Made by a program: the position numbers and the translations under genes
The notes under the pieces: generated by a model
Databases searched by the model: none
Told to the model about the DNA's origin: nothing
What the model saw: only the letters and a program-made list of their open reading frames with translations
From: Halothermothrix orenii H 168
Lineage (GTDB): Bacteria > Bacillota > Halanaerobiia > Halanaerobiales > Halothermotrichaceae
DNA: 64,000 nt
Assembly (NCBI RefSeq): GCF_000020485.1
Contig: NC_011899.1
Span: forward strand, 2,426,501 to 2,490,500
Reading direction: 5' to 3'
Shown here: positions 1-8,659 of the stretch, piece by piece
Layout: each line of letters starts with the position of its first letter
Position numbering within the stretch: position 1 is the stretch's first letter

Positions 1-55
1 CATTATCCCTTAAAAACTTTATTATCTTCCACAGGGTAAACAGACTTTTCCTCAT
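1..55 (-). CDS. Start of a truncated unidentified protein
   Basis: An ATG at 55-53 on the minus strand opens 18 codons (reading M-R-K-S-L-F-T-L-W-K-I-I-K-F-L and on) that run off the left edge without a stop. A GGAGG at about 66-70 sits nine or ten bases upstream, so this looks like a real start. The next gene upstream, the hemerythrin-like gene, is on the same strand and ends 54 bases away, so the two may be co-transcribed. Too little is visible to name a family. Confidence 0.5.
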   Translation of the reverse strand, partial: MRKSLFTLWKIIKFLRDN

Positions 56-109
56 TTTAAAATGCCTCCTGTTTTAAATACCTCCTGTAACCTTTATATA
101 TATTATACC

Positions 110-538
110 TCAATCAACTATCGGAAGAAAATCATTCTTTAACTCCATTTTTTCCATGAGGAGTCCAAGCTGTTCTTCAGTTAGAAAATTATCAACCATA
201 AAGTAAACGGTTTCTTCCTCTTTTTTCATGTGTGACATAATTTTTCTGGAAAAGTTATGGATATCTCCATCTCCTTTAAGCTTCTCCATCAGTTTCTTTA
301 TCTTCTCATGGTCTTCAGTTATAAAATTGATTGTCCTCTCTTCTATATCAACCAGGGTACTTAACATCTCAAGCATGGGCCCTTCTTCAAGAGCAAAATG
401 TTCGTTAACCCTTTGCATAAGACTCCCGTATTCTGGTGTCAGCTCTCCTTTTTTAAAATCTTTACTCTCTGGTTCAAATTCTTTTATCATCTTTTCTATC
501 TGGTTATGCTGCCATTTTAGAATTTCTACTGGTCCCAT
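110..538 (-). CDS. Hemerythrin-like HHE cation-binding protein
   Basis: Protein of 142 aa that fits a four-helix hemerythrin-like bundle. Such proteins bind a di-iron or related metal centre and serve in oxygen, NO or redox sensing or in iron storage. The helices carry the expected ligand-type residues: an H in 'KWQHNQIEK', H and E in 'NEHFALEEGP', an H in 'EDHEKIKKL', and H and E in 'SHMKKEEETVYF'. The ATG at 538 is chosen over a GTG at 547 because the SD-like GGGGTGAT lies just before it and overlaps the GTG. There is no signal peptide or membrane segment, so it should be cytoplasmic. In an anaerobe a role in oxygen or NO protection is likely but not shown. Confidence 0.85.
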   Translation of the reverse strand: MGPVEILKWQHNQIEKMIKEFEPESKDFKKGELTPEYGSLMQRVNEHFALEEGPMLEMLSTLVDIEERTINFITEDHEKIKKLMEKLKGDGDIHNFSRKIMSHMKKEEETVYFMVDNFLTEEQLGLLMEKMELKNDFLPIVD

Positions 539-775
539 TATAATCACCCCTGTTTTAGTTTTTACCTCCTGGCTTTAAAATATATAAAGAAATATTTATT
601 AAATTATATTTTGCTCTGTAACCTTTATTTAATCCCCTTTCAGGAAATATTAATTAAAGAGAATTTTTATGAAAAGAAACCCTCGCTCAGTTTTATAACC
701 AGAAAATCAATTGCAAAAATAATTTAAGCAGGAAGTTTACTATAACCCTAACCTTTACTCAAGGAGGTAAATATC

Positions 776-1798
776 TTGCCAGACTTCACACCACAGACGG
801 TATTTGTCCGGGAAAACGCCATGGATTATCCCCTGGGGAAAAAATTATATAATAAATTTAAAGAAAGTGGCATTGATACCAGAATAATAGCCTCCCGGGG
901 CCCTTTTCCCTTAAACCCCAATGTGTCTTTCCAGAAGAAGTTTATCAGGGCCAAAAGGACGGTAGTCGTGTCAGTCCGTTCCCTGGGGCAATTTCAATCC
1001 TGTAAACCCTCTGCCCATTATCAATTACCCCTGGTCACGGGTTGTCCTGCCCATTGCCATTATTGTTATCTCTCTACCAATCTCGGGAAAAACCCCTATA
1101 TCAAAATATATGTAAATATTGAAGAAATCCTGAAAAAGGCCGAAAAATATATGGAAGAACGAAAACCGGATATTACTATTTTTGAGGGTTCAGCCACTTC
1201 AGACCCGGTTCCTGTTGAAGAATGGAGCGGTTCCCTGAAAAGAACTATAAATTATTTTGCCGGGACAAAGCTGGGCCGGTTCAGATTTGTAACCAAATTC
1301 AGTAACATAGATTCTCTGCTCCACATAAAGCATAATAATCATACTGAATTCCGTTTTAGTATAAATAGCAGCTACCCCATAAAAAAATTTGAACCAACCA
1401 CACCCTCTCCCCGGGAAAGGATTGAGGCTGCTACCAGGGTTTTTAAGGCCGGTTATCCGATGGGTTTTCTAATAGCCCCTATTTTTATATACGAAGGATG
1501 GCAGGAAGAATACGGTATTCTTTTTAAAGAATTAAAAGATAAACTTAAAACCAGTGGTAAAGGAATATTTTTTGAGCTCATTACCCACCGCTTTACCAAA
1601 CGGGCCAAAGAGATTATAGAAGAAATATACCCCAATACCAGACTCCCCATGAATGAAGAAACCCGCCAGTTTAAATATGGACAATTCGGGTATGGAAAGT
1701 ATGTTTATCCCCCGGAGACAATGAAAAAAATTGAGTCATTTATGAGGGAGACAATTAATAAATACTTCCCTGAGGCAGAAATAAAATATTTTGTTTAA
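776..1798 (+). CDS. splB: Spore photoproduct lyase (radical SAM)
   Basis: Protein of 340 aa, the usual length for SplB, which repairs the 5-thyminyl-5,6-dihydrothymine lesion in germinating spores. The radical-SAM cluster motif is Cys90-x3-Cys94-x2-Cys97 within 'TGCPAHCHYCYL', followed by family sequence such as 'KPYIK-IYVN'-type and 'KPSAHYQ' segments. The start is a TTG at 776 with AAGGAGG at 761-767. The residue aligned with the hydrogen-donor cysteine of the Bacillus enzyme (Cys141, in a FEAxCTSD context) is Ala140 here ('FEGSATSD'), and an extra Cys76 lies in 'QSCKPSAH'. This suggests an alternative donor of the clostridial kind. The gene stands alone on the plus strand with no splA. It implies the organism forms, or recently formed, spores. 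Confidence 0.93.
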   Translation: MPDFTPQTVFVRENAMDYPLGKKLYNKFKESGIDTRIIASRGPFPLNPNVSFQKKFIRAKRTVVVSVRSLGQFQSCKPSAHYQLPLVTGCPAHCHYCYLSTNLGKNPYIKIYVNIEEILKKAEKYMEERKPDITIFEGSATSDPVPVEEWSGSLKRTINYFAGTKLGRFRFVTKFSNIDSLLHIKHNNHTEFRFSINSSYPIKKFEPTTPSPRERIEAATRVFKAGYPMGFLIAPIFIYEGWQEEYGILFKELKDKLKTSGKGIFFELITHRFTKRAKEIIEEIYPNTRLPMNEETRQFKYGQFGYGKYVYPPETMKKIESFMRETINKYFPEAEIKYFV

Positions 1799-1871
1799 AT
1801 AAGGGTTATTCATATCAAGGGCTTTCGGAATTGATATTTATAATATATCAGAACTTATTAAAAAATTTACT

Positions 1872-1916
1872 CAAAAATAAAAAACCGGGCGGAACCATAA
1901 CAGTTTACCACCCGGT
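1872..1916 (-). terminator. Rho-independent terminator of the metNIQ operon
   Basis: The arms at 1884-1892 and 1908-1916 pair over nine positions (ACCGGGCGG with CCACCCGGT, one G-U). On the minus strand the hairpin is followed by a T-rich run (complement of the A-run at 1872-1883). It lies about 220 bases after the metQ stop. Confidence 0.75.
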
Positions 1917-1957
1917 CACTATCCATTCAATATTCGGTCACTACCCAGTTCAATATA
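1914..1957. repeat. 22-bp imperfect tandem repeat, two copies
   Basis: GGTCACTAYCCA followed by TTCAATAT occurs at 1914-1934 and again at 1936-1957. The copies differ by two substitutions and a one-base insertion. The first copy overlaps the terminator arm. Function unknown. Confidence 0.6.
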
Positions 1958-2133
1958 ATGTAATTAAGATTAAAACCTGGTGTTAATTAATGCCCAAATC
2001 CAGTACAGGACCAGATTCTCTAAATCTTCCTAAAGTTATATTAAATGTAAAGAAAATACCTTAAAGACACAATCTCTGGCCTAAAGCCAGTGATAGCAGC
2101 GTTATAGTTAAATTTAATGTAAAGGACATACCC

Positions 2134-2925
2134 TTAAAACACCGGCACAACTGCTCCTTTATACTTCTCCAGGATAAAATCTTTTACCTTCTGGCTCGTT
2201 AATACTTCACCCAGCTTTATAATCAGGGGGTTATCTTTATCTTCTGTTCTAACAGCCAGAACATTGGAATATGGGGATTCACTACCCTCAATAATAAGGG
2301 CATCCTTTAAAGGATTCAGTCCAGCTTCCAGGGCATAGTTAGTATTGATAAAGGCTGCCATAACATCAGGTAATATCCGGGGTAAAGTCGCTGCTTCCAG
2401 CTCTACAAATTTAAGGTTATAGGGATTCTCAACAATATCAAAAGGGGTAGCCTTTAATTTATCTTCTGCATCTAATTTAATAAACCCTTTACTCTCGAGC
2501 AACAACAGGGCCCGCCCCTCGTTGGAGGGATCATTGGGCAGGGCTATTCTGGCACCCGCGGGCAGGTCATCAATGGAATCTATTTTTTCTGAATACAGCC
2601 CAAAGGGCTCAACATGTATTTTAAGGGTATAGGTTATATCAAGGTTATGGTCCTTTTTGAACTGATTTAAATAAGGTACGTGCTGAAAATAGTTGGCATC
2701 AATGCTTCCCTCGGCAAGGGCCAGGTTGGGGGTAACATAGTCAGTAAACTCCACTATCTCAAGTTTAATGCCTTCCTTTTCCAGAATAGGTTTCACAAAT
2801 TCGAGTATCTCAGCATGGGGAACTGGTGTCGCTCCTACCTTTAATACCTTATCCCCGGCCAGGGCTATACTACCTACTCCCAGAACAAAAATCAACACCA
2901 GAAAAAAGATTATATTTCTTCTCAC
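2134..2925 (-). CDS. metQ: Methionine ABC transporter substrate-binding protein MetQ
   Basis: NlpA/MetQ-family protein of 263 aa that delivers D- or L-methionine to the MetNI transporter. The mature part opens with 'LKVGATPVPHAEIL' and contains the family segments 'DANYFQHVPYL' and 'ALPNDPSNEGRALLLLE'. The N-terminus is a signal peptide: two arginines, a hydrophobic core of about 17 residues, then 'SIALAG', which fits signal peptidase I cleavage after ALA. There is no lipobox cysteine, unlike MetQ of monoderm Firmicutes, so the protein is probably soluble in a periplasm. It is the last gene of metN-metI-metQ, 59 bases after metI, and should be governed by the SAM riboswitch upstream of metN. 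Confidence 0.93.
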   Translation of the reverse strand: MRRNIIFFLVLIFVLGVGSIALAGDKVLKVGATPVPHAEILEFVKPILEKEGIKLEIVEFTDYVTPNLALAEGSIDANYFQHVPYLNQFKKDHNLDITYTLKIHVEPFGLYSEKIDSIDDLPAGARIALPNDPSNEGRALLLLESKGFIKLDAEDKLKATPFDIVENPYNLKFVELEAATLPRILPDVMAAFINTNYALEAGLNPLKDALIIEGSESPYSNVLAVRTEDKDNPLIIKLGEVLTSQKVKDFILEKYKGAVVPVF

Positions 2926-2984
2926 TTCTCATCTCTCCTTTTCTTTTTTATAATTTTCACGGTAAAAAAAGCTGAGCCTTCATA

Positions 2985-3656
2985 TTAACGATGGTCAAAA
3001 CGGCTTGCCAGGTAATTACCAAGCCACTGAACAAGCTGGACCAGGATTACTAAAACGATCACAGTTTCTATCATGATACCTACTTTAAACCTTTGAAATC
3101 CATAACGGACAGCAATATCCCCGAGACCACCTCCTCCAACAGCACCGGCCATGGCTGAATAGCCTATCAAATTAATTCCGGTCAGGGTTATTCCCAGAAT
3201 CATGGCCGGGAGTGACTCGGGCAGTAAAACCTTAAAGATAATCTGCCATGGAGCAGCACCCATTGATTGAGCGGCTTCAATTACTCCCGGACTAATTTCC
3301 ATCAGGGCATTATTAATAACCCGCCCCAGAAATGGAATAGCAGCCAGCGACAGAGGGACTATAGCTGCTGTAGTCCCTATTGAAGTCCCCACCAGCCACC
3401 TGGTCAGGGGAATAATAGCTACCATCAGAATTATAAACGGTACTGACCGTCCAATATTGATAATACTATTCAATACTTTGTTAAGGACTTTACATTCCAT
3501 AATGTGTCCTTTAGCCGTTATGGTAGTCATCACCCCGAGGGGGATACCGAATAATGTTGCCAGTCCCAGTGACAACCCAACCATATATAAAGTTTCTTTA
3601 AGCCCGTTTATGATTAAATCATTGTACCTGGCCAACAGCCCTATCAGGTCTGTCAT
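2985..3656 (-). CDS. metI: Methionine ABC transporter permease MetI
   Basis: Protein of 223 aa with about five membrane-spanning segments. The ABC permease EAA-type loop is visible as 'EAAQSMGAAPWQIIFKVLLP', where MetI contacts MetN. The ATG at 3656 has GGAGG nine bases upstream, so the 38-bp overlap with the end of metN is real and suggests translational coupling. It forms the membrane channel of the MetNIQ methionine importer. Confidence 0.95.
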   Translation of the reverse strand: MTDLIGLLARYNDLIINGLKETLYMVGLSLGLATLFGIPLGVMTTITAKGHIMECKVLNKVLNSIINIGRSVPFIILMVAIIPLTRWLVGTSIGTTAAIVPLSLAAIPFLGRVINNALMEISPGVIEAAQSMGAAPWQIIFKVLLPESLPAMILGITLTGINLIGYSAMAGAVGGGGLGDIAVRYGFQRFKVGIMIETVIVLVILVQLVQWLGNYLASRFDHR

Positions 3657-4677
3657 CTGTTAACACCTCCACTTTTAGCCCCTGTTGGCGCAAGAATTTT
3701 ATAGCCCTGTCAATCTGGGTTATGTCTCCTTCCAGTTTTAACACCAGAGTTCCGAAGGGTACCCCCTTTATATCATCGACATTACCATAAAGGATATTGG
3801 CATCAATTTTATATTTTCTAACCAGAGAGGATATCAACGGTTTATGGGTCTTTTCCCCGACAAATGATAGTCTGATAATTTTCCCTTCCTTTTTATCGAT
3901 TACATCCAGGTGTTCCAGGACGCGGGGGGAGAGATCAAAATTAATAACTGATTTGATAAAGCGCCTCGTTAAAGGGGCCTGAGGGCTGGCAAAAACATCT
4001 ATTACCTTCCCCTCCTCTATTATTTTTCCGCCTTCAATTACAGCCACCCGGTCACAAATCTGTTTTATAACCTCCATTTCATGGGTTATAAGGATAATGG
4101 TTAAATTCATTTCCTCCCTTATTCTTGATAATAAATTCAAAATAGATTCTGTACTCTCCGGGTCCAGAGAAGAAGTAGCTTCATCTGATAATAATAAATC
4201 AGGATTGTTGGCCAGGGCCCGGGCTATACCGACCCTCTGTTTCTGGCCACCACTGAGCTGTGAGGGGTAATGGTCAGCCCGGTCACCAAGTCCAACCAGT
4301 TCCATTAAACGTTCAACCCTCTCTTCCCTCTCAACTGCAGGCACTCCGGCAATTTCTAAAGGAAAGCTTATATTCCCCCTGACTGTCCTGGAGTTTAAAA
4401 GATTAAAGTGCTGAAAAATCATACCAATTTTCTGCCTCTTTTTCCTCAATGTTTTACCCTTTAAAGAAGTTAACCTGACACCATTTATGTATATCTCACC
4501 ACTGGTCGGCTTTTCCAGCAGGTTTATGGTCCTGATCAGGGTACTCTTGCCGGCTCCACTCGGCCCAATTATGCCAAAAATCTCCCCTTCCCTCACCCTG
4601 AGATTAATCCCTTTCAAGGCTGTCACTTTTCCATGTCCGGTATTATATTCCTTTACCAGATTCTTGATAACAACCAT
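3619..4677 (-). CDS. metN: Methionine ABC transporter ATP-binding protein MetN
   Basis: Protein of 352 aa. Residues 1-240 form an ABC ATPase with Walker A 'GPSGAGKST', the signature 'LSGGQKQRVGIARAL' and Walker B 'LLLSDEATSSLDP'. Residues of about 265-345 match the C-terminal NIL regulatory domain ('ISSLVRKYKIDANILYGNV', 'GTLVLKLEGD'), which binds methionine and gives trans-inhibition in characterised MetN proteins. It is the first gene of the operon, 55 bases downstream of an SAM riboswitch terminator. Confidence 0.96.
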   Translation of the reverse strand: MVVIKNLVKEYNTGHGKVTALKGINLRVREGEIFGIIGPSGAGKSTLIRTINLLEKPTSGEIYINGVRLTSLKGKTLRKKRQKIGMIFQHFNLLNSRTVRGNISFPLEIAGVPAVEREERVERLMELVGLGDRADHYPSQLSGGQKQRVGIARALANNPDLLLSDEATSSLDPESTESILNLLSRIREEMNLTIILITHEMEVIKQICDRVAVIEGGKIIEEGKVIDVFASPQAPLTRRFIKSVINFDLSPRVLEHLDVIDKKEGKIIRLSFVGEKTHKPLISSLVRKYKIDANILYGNVDDIKGVPFGTLVLKLEGDITQIDRAIKFLRQQGLKVEVLTDDRPDRAVGQVQ

Positions 4678-4730
4678 CTTATCCCATCCTTCCTCTAAAA
4701 AAAATAGCCCCTTTAAAAGAGGCCCTGATT

Positions 4731-4757
4731 AAAAAAAACCCTCATGAGAGGGTTTTT
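4731..4757 (-). terminator. Expression-platform terminator of the SAM riboswitch
   Basis: On the minus strand the arms AAAACCCTC and GAGGGTTTT enclose a four-base loop and are followed by eight or more T residues (A-run 4731-4738 on the plus strand). It lies immediately after the SAM aptamer, where it would stop transcription before metN when SAM is bound. Confidence 0.9.
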
Positions 4758-4761
4758 AATT

Positions 4762-4876
4762 CCCCTCATCTCTCACTCCGGATTCCCCAGAATGCAGGAT
4801 TTGGCACCTTACCTTGCTAAACTCAGGTAGGTTGCCGGGCTTCTTCGGGCCAGTCCCTCCACCACTCTTGATGATT
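4762..4876 (-). promoter_or_regulatory. SAM-I (S-box) riboswitch aptamer
   Basis: Read on the minus strand, the leader contains the S-box signatures in order: ATCAAGAGTGGTGGAGGGAC, then TGGCCC-GAAGAAGCCCGGCAACC, then AAGGTGCCAAATCC, then GAGTGAGAGATGA. The P1 helix closes with TCATC pairing to GATGA. Together with the terminator at 4731-4757 this forms a transcriptional OFF switch. High S-adenosylmethionine should reduce expression of the metNIQ methionine importer. Confidence 0.96.
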
Positions 4877-4914
4877 GGCATTTTATTCAATTATATGCAG
4901 TTTAATTGTTTAAT

Positions 4915-4943
4915 ATTTTACCAGACATTGATAAGTGTGTCAA
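4915..4943 (-). promoter_or_regulatory. Promoter for the riboswitch-metNIQ transcript
   Basis: On the minus strand TTGACA (4943-4938) is separated by exactly 17 bases from TAAAAT (4920-4915). Transcription would begin near 4908, just upstream of the S-box aptamer. This is a near-consensus housekeeping promoter. Confidence 0.8.
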
Positions 4944-5009
4944 GTTTAATTTATATATATTTAGTCAACAGAAACTCAATCATATACTTCTCCAGATAAA
5001 TTTGGTAAA

Positions 5010-5966
5010 TTATAAAAACATGATACTGGCCAGAAGGCTAACAGCCATAAAGGCAGCTATAGAAATCAAAGAATGTAAAGACAGGGTATTATATATATAA
5101 CTTTTGTCCTTATCTTTATCCTCCTTAATAAAGAGTGGTATTATAAAAGGGGGTGGCAGGATAAACATTACCATCAGGGCCAGAACATACATCCTGTTTA
5201 ACTTTAAAAAATCAACAAAGGTAAAACCTATAAGGCCAGCAACCAGAACAGCAAATATCAGTCTTAGGGCTGAAATCTTGAGGGGAAGCCGAACCGAATT
5301 TGCCTTAAAATCCAGTTCAAACCCAATTATTAATAAAATCAGGGGAACGGTAATATTCGATAAGAGGCTTATACTATCAATTATCCCGTTATAGAGATAG
5401 ATATTCTTCAAAAGACCTGGTATACCGGCTGTGTTAAAAACCATTCCCATCAAAATAGCAATAATTATGGGTGATGTTATAAAGGATCTGGCAAGCTGTT
5501 TATAGCTCTGCTTTCCCTTTTTGAGGGTAAGTAAAATACCCAGTAATACAAACCATATATATATTTCATGACCAATATCAATAATACCAATATATTTTAC
5601 ATTCTCTATCCCAAATACAGCTGTAAAAAGAGGGATTCCCAGCATCCCTACTTCAAAGCCACTGAACAGCAACGGTACATATTCATCATCAACCCCTATA
5701 AAACCCTTAAATTTATAACCAGTAAACAGTAAAATCAGATTTCCCAGAAAAACCATTATTATAATATAAAGATAGTTAACCTGAAAGTTTACATTTAAAA
5801 ATGAATTAAAAAGTAAAGCCGGTAAAGCTATATTTACCACCAGTTTTTTAATATCATTTACAGTATTTTGTGAAATATAGGTTTTAACCCTTAGATAATA
5901 ACCAATCCCCATTAGAACAACAACTGGAATAAATTTAGAGAGAATTGCAATAAAATTAAGTTCCAT
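5010..5966 (-). CDS. AEC-family (auxin efflux carrier-like) permease
   Basis: Integral membrane protein of 318 aa with about ten hydrophobic segments. It starts 'MELNFIAILSKFIPVVVLMG' and includes the conserved-looking 'NIALPALLFNSF' near the N-terminus, typical of bacterial AEC proteins. Members export or exchange organic anions such as malate or lactate, or are of unknown substrate; nothing here fixes the substrate. An AGGGGGTG SD lies before the ATG at 5966. It is separated by 179 bases from the DASS transporter gene upstream. Confidence 0.85.
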   Translation of the reverse strand: MELNFIAILSKFIPVVVLMGIGYYLRVKTYISQNTVNDIKKLVVNIALPALLFNSFLNVNFQVNYLYIIIMVFLGNLILLFTGYKFKGFIGVDDEYVPLLFSGFEVGMLGIPLFTAVFGIENVKYIGIIDIGHEIYIWFVLLGILLTLKKGKQSYKQLARSFITSPIIIAILMGMVFNTAGIPGLLKNIYLYNGIIDSISLLSNITVPLILLIIGFELDFKANSVRLPLKISALRLIFAVLVAGLIGFTFVDFLKLNRMYVLALMVMFILPPPFIIPLFIKEDKDKDKSYIYNTLSLHSLISIAAFMAVSLLASIMFL

Positions 5967-6145
5967 TTTAACAACACCCCCTGGTGTCTTTATATTCTGT
6001 ATAATCTTATTTCACTATAAAACAAACAGGACTTACCCCTGTTCATCAGGGTTTAAGCCCTTAACTACCAACCCTGGGAAATTATTCTTTTATTACCTGC
6101 CAGCACAACTACTCCTGAAATGGTTAAAGTCCTGAAATGCTAATG

Positions 6146-7525
6146 TTATAAATTTATACCGAGGAGTGGCCAGTAAAATTTACTGATTAACAATACCACT
6201 ACCCAGGAAATTATGTTCAAAATGACCCCAACCTTCAGGACATCACTTATCCTGTAATAACCAGCCGAAAACGCAATGGCATTGGGAGGAGTCCCCATGG
6301 GCAAACAGAAGGCTAAACCTCCTGATAGGGCAACAGCCAGTGTAGTTGCTATCGGGTTTATCTGACTTATTTCACCCCAGCTAAAGGCAAGGGGAAGTAT
6401 GATGGCCACAGCAGCCACATTACTGATCCCTTCGGTCAAAAGTTTAGTAACCAGGGTAATAACAGCAATAAAGATAAAGGGACTTACAGAAATACTGGAG
6501 AAAATCGTACTGGAGAGCCAGGCAGCAGCACCGGTAATACTCAGGGAGCTGGCTACAACAATAGCCCCTCCGTACATAAAGATTACTCCCCAGTTTACAT
6601 AATCTACAATGTCCTTCCACTTAACGATATCAAGGACGAAAATAGCCACTCCCCCCAGAAGGGCCGTAATAGCAATGTCAACCCTGGAGGATAGTAAAAG
6701 CCACATCAGAATAACCATTATAAGGACAGCAATCAGTTTTTTCTCCGATTTACTGAGTTGGCCCTGATTACCCATTATTTTTTCCAGTTTCTTTTTAGCC
6801 TCAACTGAGTCCGTTATTTCCGGTTTAAAGAAATATGTAATTGTAAAATAGGCCAGTATTAAAATTATAATGGGAATGGGAAGGGCCATAAGAATCCAGT
6901 TAACAAAACCTATGGAAATGTGATAATTTTTCTGGAGAATATCTACCGCCAGCAAATTCCGGGCTCCACCTAAATAGGTAGTTATCCCCCCGATAACAGC
7001 TCCCCAGGCCAGGGACAGGAACAGGGCCTTACCCAGTTGACTTTCCATCGGTTTTAAATTTAGACTGCGTGATATCTGAATCACTATCGGAAACAACAGG
7101 GCTGCTACAGCGTGTTCGGGCATAATACACGATAGGAGAGCTGCTGTTGTCAAAATACCACCAATTAAATTATTGGCACTCCCGTCAAAAAAAAGTAATA
7201 TCCGGTAAGCTATCCTGACCCCGAGGCCTGTTTTCTGGATTCCTGCAGCCAGAATTAAGGCCCCCAGGATAAAGAAGATAGCCTTATTCCCGAACAGAGA
7301 AAAGGACTCCTCAACATCCATAACCCCGAGTAAGGGAATCAAAGCCATACCCAGAAGGCTGGTCATAGCAAGGGGTATGATGTTAGTAACCCAGAGGGTT
7401 AAACTGATTATAAAAATGGCAAAGGCATTTTTGCCAGATACCGTAAGCCCTGCCGGTGGCGGTATTAACAATAAAAACAAACTTATTATAAGACCACAGA
7501 CGACAATTATCCTTTTTAACCTCAT
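6146..7525 (-). CDS. SLC13/DASS-family sodium:anion symporter
   Basis: Protein of 459 aa with many membrane segments. Family hallmarks are two related halves with 'ILGALILAAGIQKTGLGVRI' in the first and 'MGTPPNAIAFSAGYYRISDV' near the end, the conserved DASS signature region. Substrates in the family are dicarboxylates, citrate or sulfate, and sequence reading alone does not decide. The gene follows a small ribbon-helix-helix protein by 13 bases and a PHP-domain gene. The window also holds sat, cysC and a sulfotransferase, so sulfate is an attractive but inferred substrate. Confidence 0.88.
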   Translation of the reverse strand: MRLKRIIVVCGLIISLFLLLIPPPAGLTVSGKNAFAIFIISLTLWVTNIIPLAMTSLLGMALIPLLGVMDVEESFSLFGNKAIFFILGALILAAGIQKTGLGVRIAYRILLFFDGSANNLIGGILTTAALLSCIMPEHAVAALLFPIVIQISRSLNLKPMESQLGKALFLSLAWGAVIGGITTYLGGARNLLAVDILQKNYHISIGFVNWILMALPIPIIILILAYFTITYFFKPEITDSVEAKKKLEKIMGNQGQLSKSEKKLIAVLIMVILMWLLLSSRVDIAITALLGGVAIFVLDIVKWKDIVDYVNWGVIFMYGGAIVVASSLSITGAAAWLSSTIFSSISVSPFIFIAVITLVTKLLTEGISNVAAVAIILPLAFSWGEISQINPIATTLAVALSGGLAFCLPMGTPPNAIAFSAGYYRISDVLKVGVILNIISWVVVLLISKFYWPLLGINL

Positions 7526-7538
7526 TTTTTACCCCTCT

Positions 7539-7781
7539 TTATTCCAGGTATCCTAAACTCTTCAAACGCTGTTTTATAAGATTAATTTCCTCTTTTATCA
7601 AATCCTCTCTACTAAATATTTCCTCCCGGTCTTTATCTTTAACCTCGGTGGTTGAAATTAAATCCCTCATGACATAAACAATAAATTCGGTAACACTGTT
7701 AAACCCGGTACCATCAATAACTTTTTTTATATTATTATAAAGGGGACGGGGAATTTTGATTGTAACTTTATCATCACTCAT
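7539..7781 (-). CDS. Small ribbon-helix-helix (CopG-like) protein
   Basis: Protein of 80 aa. Residues 4-12 ('KVTIKIPRP') look like the DNA-contacting beta strand, followed by helices through 'LYNNIKKVIDGTGFNSVTEF' and 'VMRDLI'. The C-terminal third is charged and helical ('REEIFSREDLIKEEINLIKQ'). The arrangement suggests a CopG-type dimeric DNA-binding regulator or accessory factor. It overlaps the upstream PHP gene by 8 bp and precedes the DASS transporter by 13 bases, so it may regulate or travel with that transporter. No antitoxin partner is visible. Confidence 0.75.
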   Translation of the reverse strand: MSDDKVTIKIPRPLYNNIKKVIDGTGFNSVTEFIVYVMRDLISTTEVKDKDREEIFSREDLIKEEINLIKQRLKSLGYLE

Positions 7782-8619
7782 CCAGAAAACCTCCCCAGTG
7801 GGCTTTAAGCCTGTCTACATAACTGTCTTCTATAACAACATCACCCATATCTATATCAGGAGAATTATCTCCATGAAAATCTGAACCTCCAGTGATAAGA
7901 AGATCCAGTTCCCGGGCTACCCCCAGGTAATAGTTGCTGACTTCTTCAGAATGCTTGGAATGATAGACCTCTATTCCCTCAAGGCCTCCCTCCACCAACC
8001 TGCTGATCTCCTCTTTCTTTAAGGGGTCACCCCTGTTAATAAAGTGGGGATGGGCCAGGACAGGGATACCATCCGCCTCTTTAATTAATTGAATAGCCCG
8101 TTCCGGGGATAGCTGATATTTGGGGACATAAGCCCGACCATTATTCCCGATATAATCATCGGTAAAGGCTTCTCCCATCTCAGTGATATAACCCTTTTTG
8201 ATCATAGCCCTGGCAATATGGGGCCGTCCTACATAATCATCACCAGCCAGGTTCCTTACCTCCTCATAACTTATCTCAACTCCGAGCTCATTAAGTTTTT
8301 CAACCATCTTCCTGGCCCTGTTCAGCCGGGCCTGATATATCTTATCAATCTCGGCCAGAAAATCATTATTATTATAATCTATAAAATACCCGAGTATATG
8401 TATCTCCGCTTTTTTACGGAAAGTCGAAAATTCAATAGCAGGAATAACCTCAATTCCCCTTTCCCTGCCGTATTTTAAAGCCTCTGCAACCCCTTCCACT
8501 GTATCATGGTCAGCCACAGCTATTGTCTTTAACCCCTTTTTTGCCGCATAACTAACCAGTTCAGCCGGGGTATAAGACCCGTCTGAATATGTAGAATGTA
8601 TGTGTAGATCTGCTGGCAT
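7774..8619 (-). CDS. PHP-domain metal-dependent phosphoesterase (TrpH/RNase AM-like)
   Basis: Protein of 281 aa. PHP motif I is 'DLHIHSTYSDG', motif II 'ADHDTVEG', with a conserved glutamate in 'EFSTF', a metal ligand His in 'LAHPHF', and the C-terminal 'GGSDFHG'. Characterised relatives are 3',5'-nucleoside bisphosphate phosphatases that also trim RNA 5' ends. If that holds, the enzyme could remove PAP (3'-phosphoadenosine 5'-phosphate), the by-product of PAPS-dependent sulfation, a possible link to the sulfotransferase nearby. It is translationally coupled (8-bp overlap) to the ribbon-helix-helix gene. Confidence 0.87.
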   Translation of the reverse strand: MPADLHIHSTYSDGSYTPAELVSYAAKKGLKTIAVADHDTVEGVAEALKYGRERGIEVIPAIEFSTFRKKAEIHILGYFIDYNNNDFLAEIDKIYQARLNRARKMVEKLNELGVEISYEEVRNLAGDDYVGRPHIARAMIKKGYITEMGEAFTDDYIGNNGRAYVPKYQLSPERAIQLIKEADGIPVLAHPHFINRGDPLKKEEISRLVEGGLEGIEVYHSKHSEEVSNYYLGVARELDLLITGGSDFHGDNSPDIDMGDVVIEDSYVDRLKAHWGGFLDE

Positions 8620-8659
8620 ATTTTTCTCCTCTCCTTTTATTTATTAATAAATTTAATTA

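Larger units (their letters stand above)
1799..2133. other. Intergenic region between convergent splB and metQ
   Basis: No coding potential was recognised here. The stretch holds a minus-strand terminator (1872-1916), a near-perfect 22-bp direct repeat (1914-1957), and a diverged copy of the sequence around the metQ stop codon: the run at 2041-2070 resembles 2113-2142. Confidence 0.5.

Noticed and set aside
7539-7781. Small ribbon-helix-helix protein as an antitoxin
   Set aside because: There is no partner toxin gene on either side; neighbours are a PHP enzyme and a transporter.
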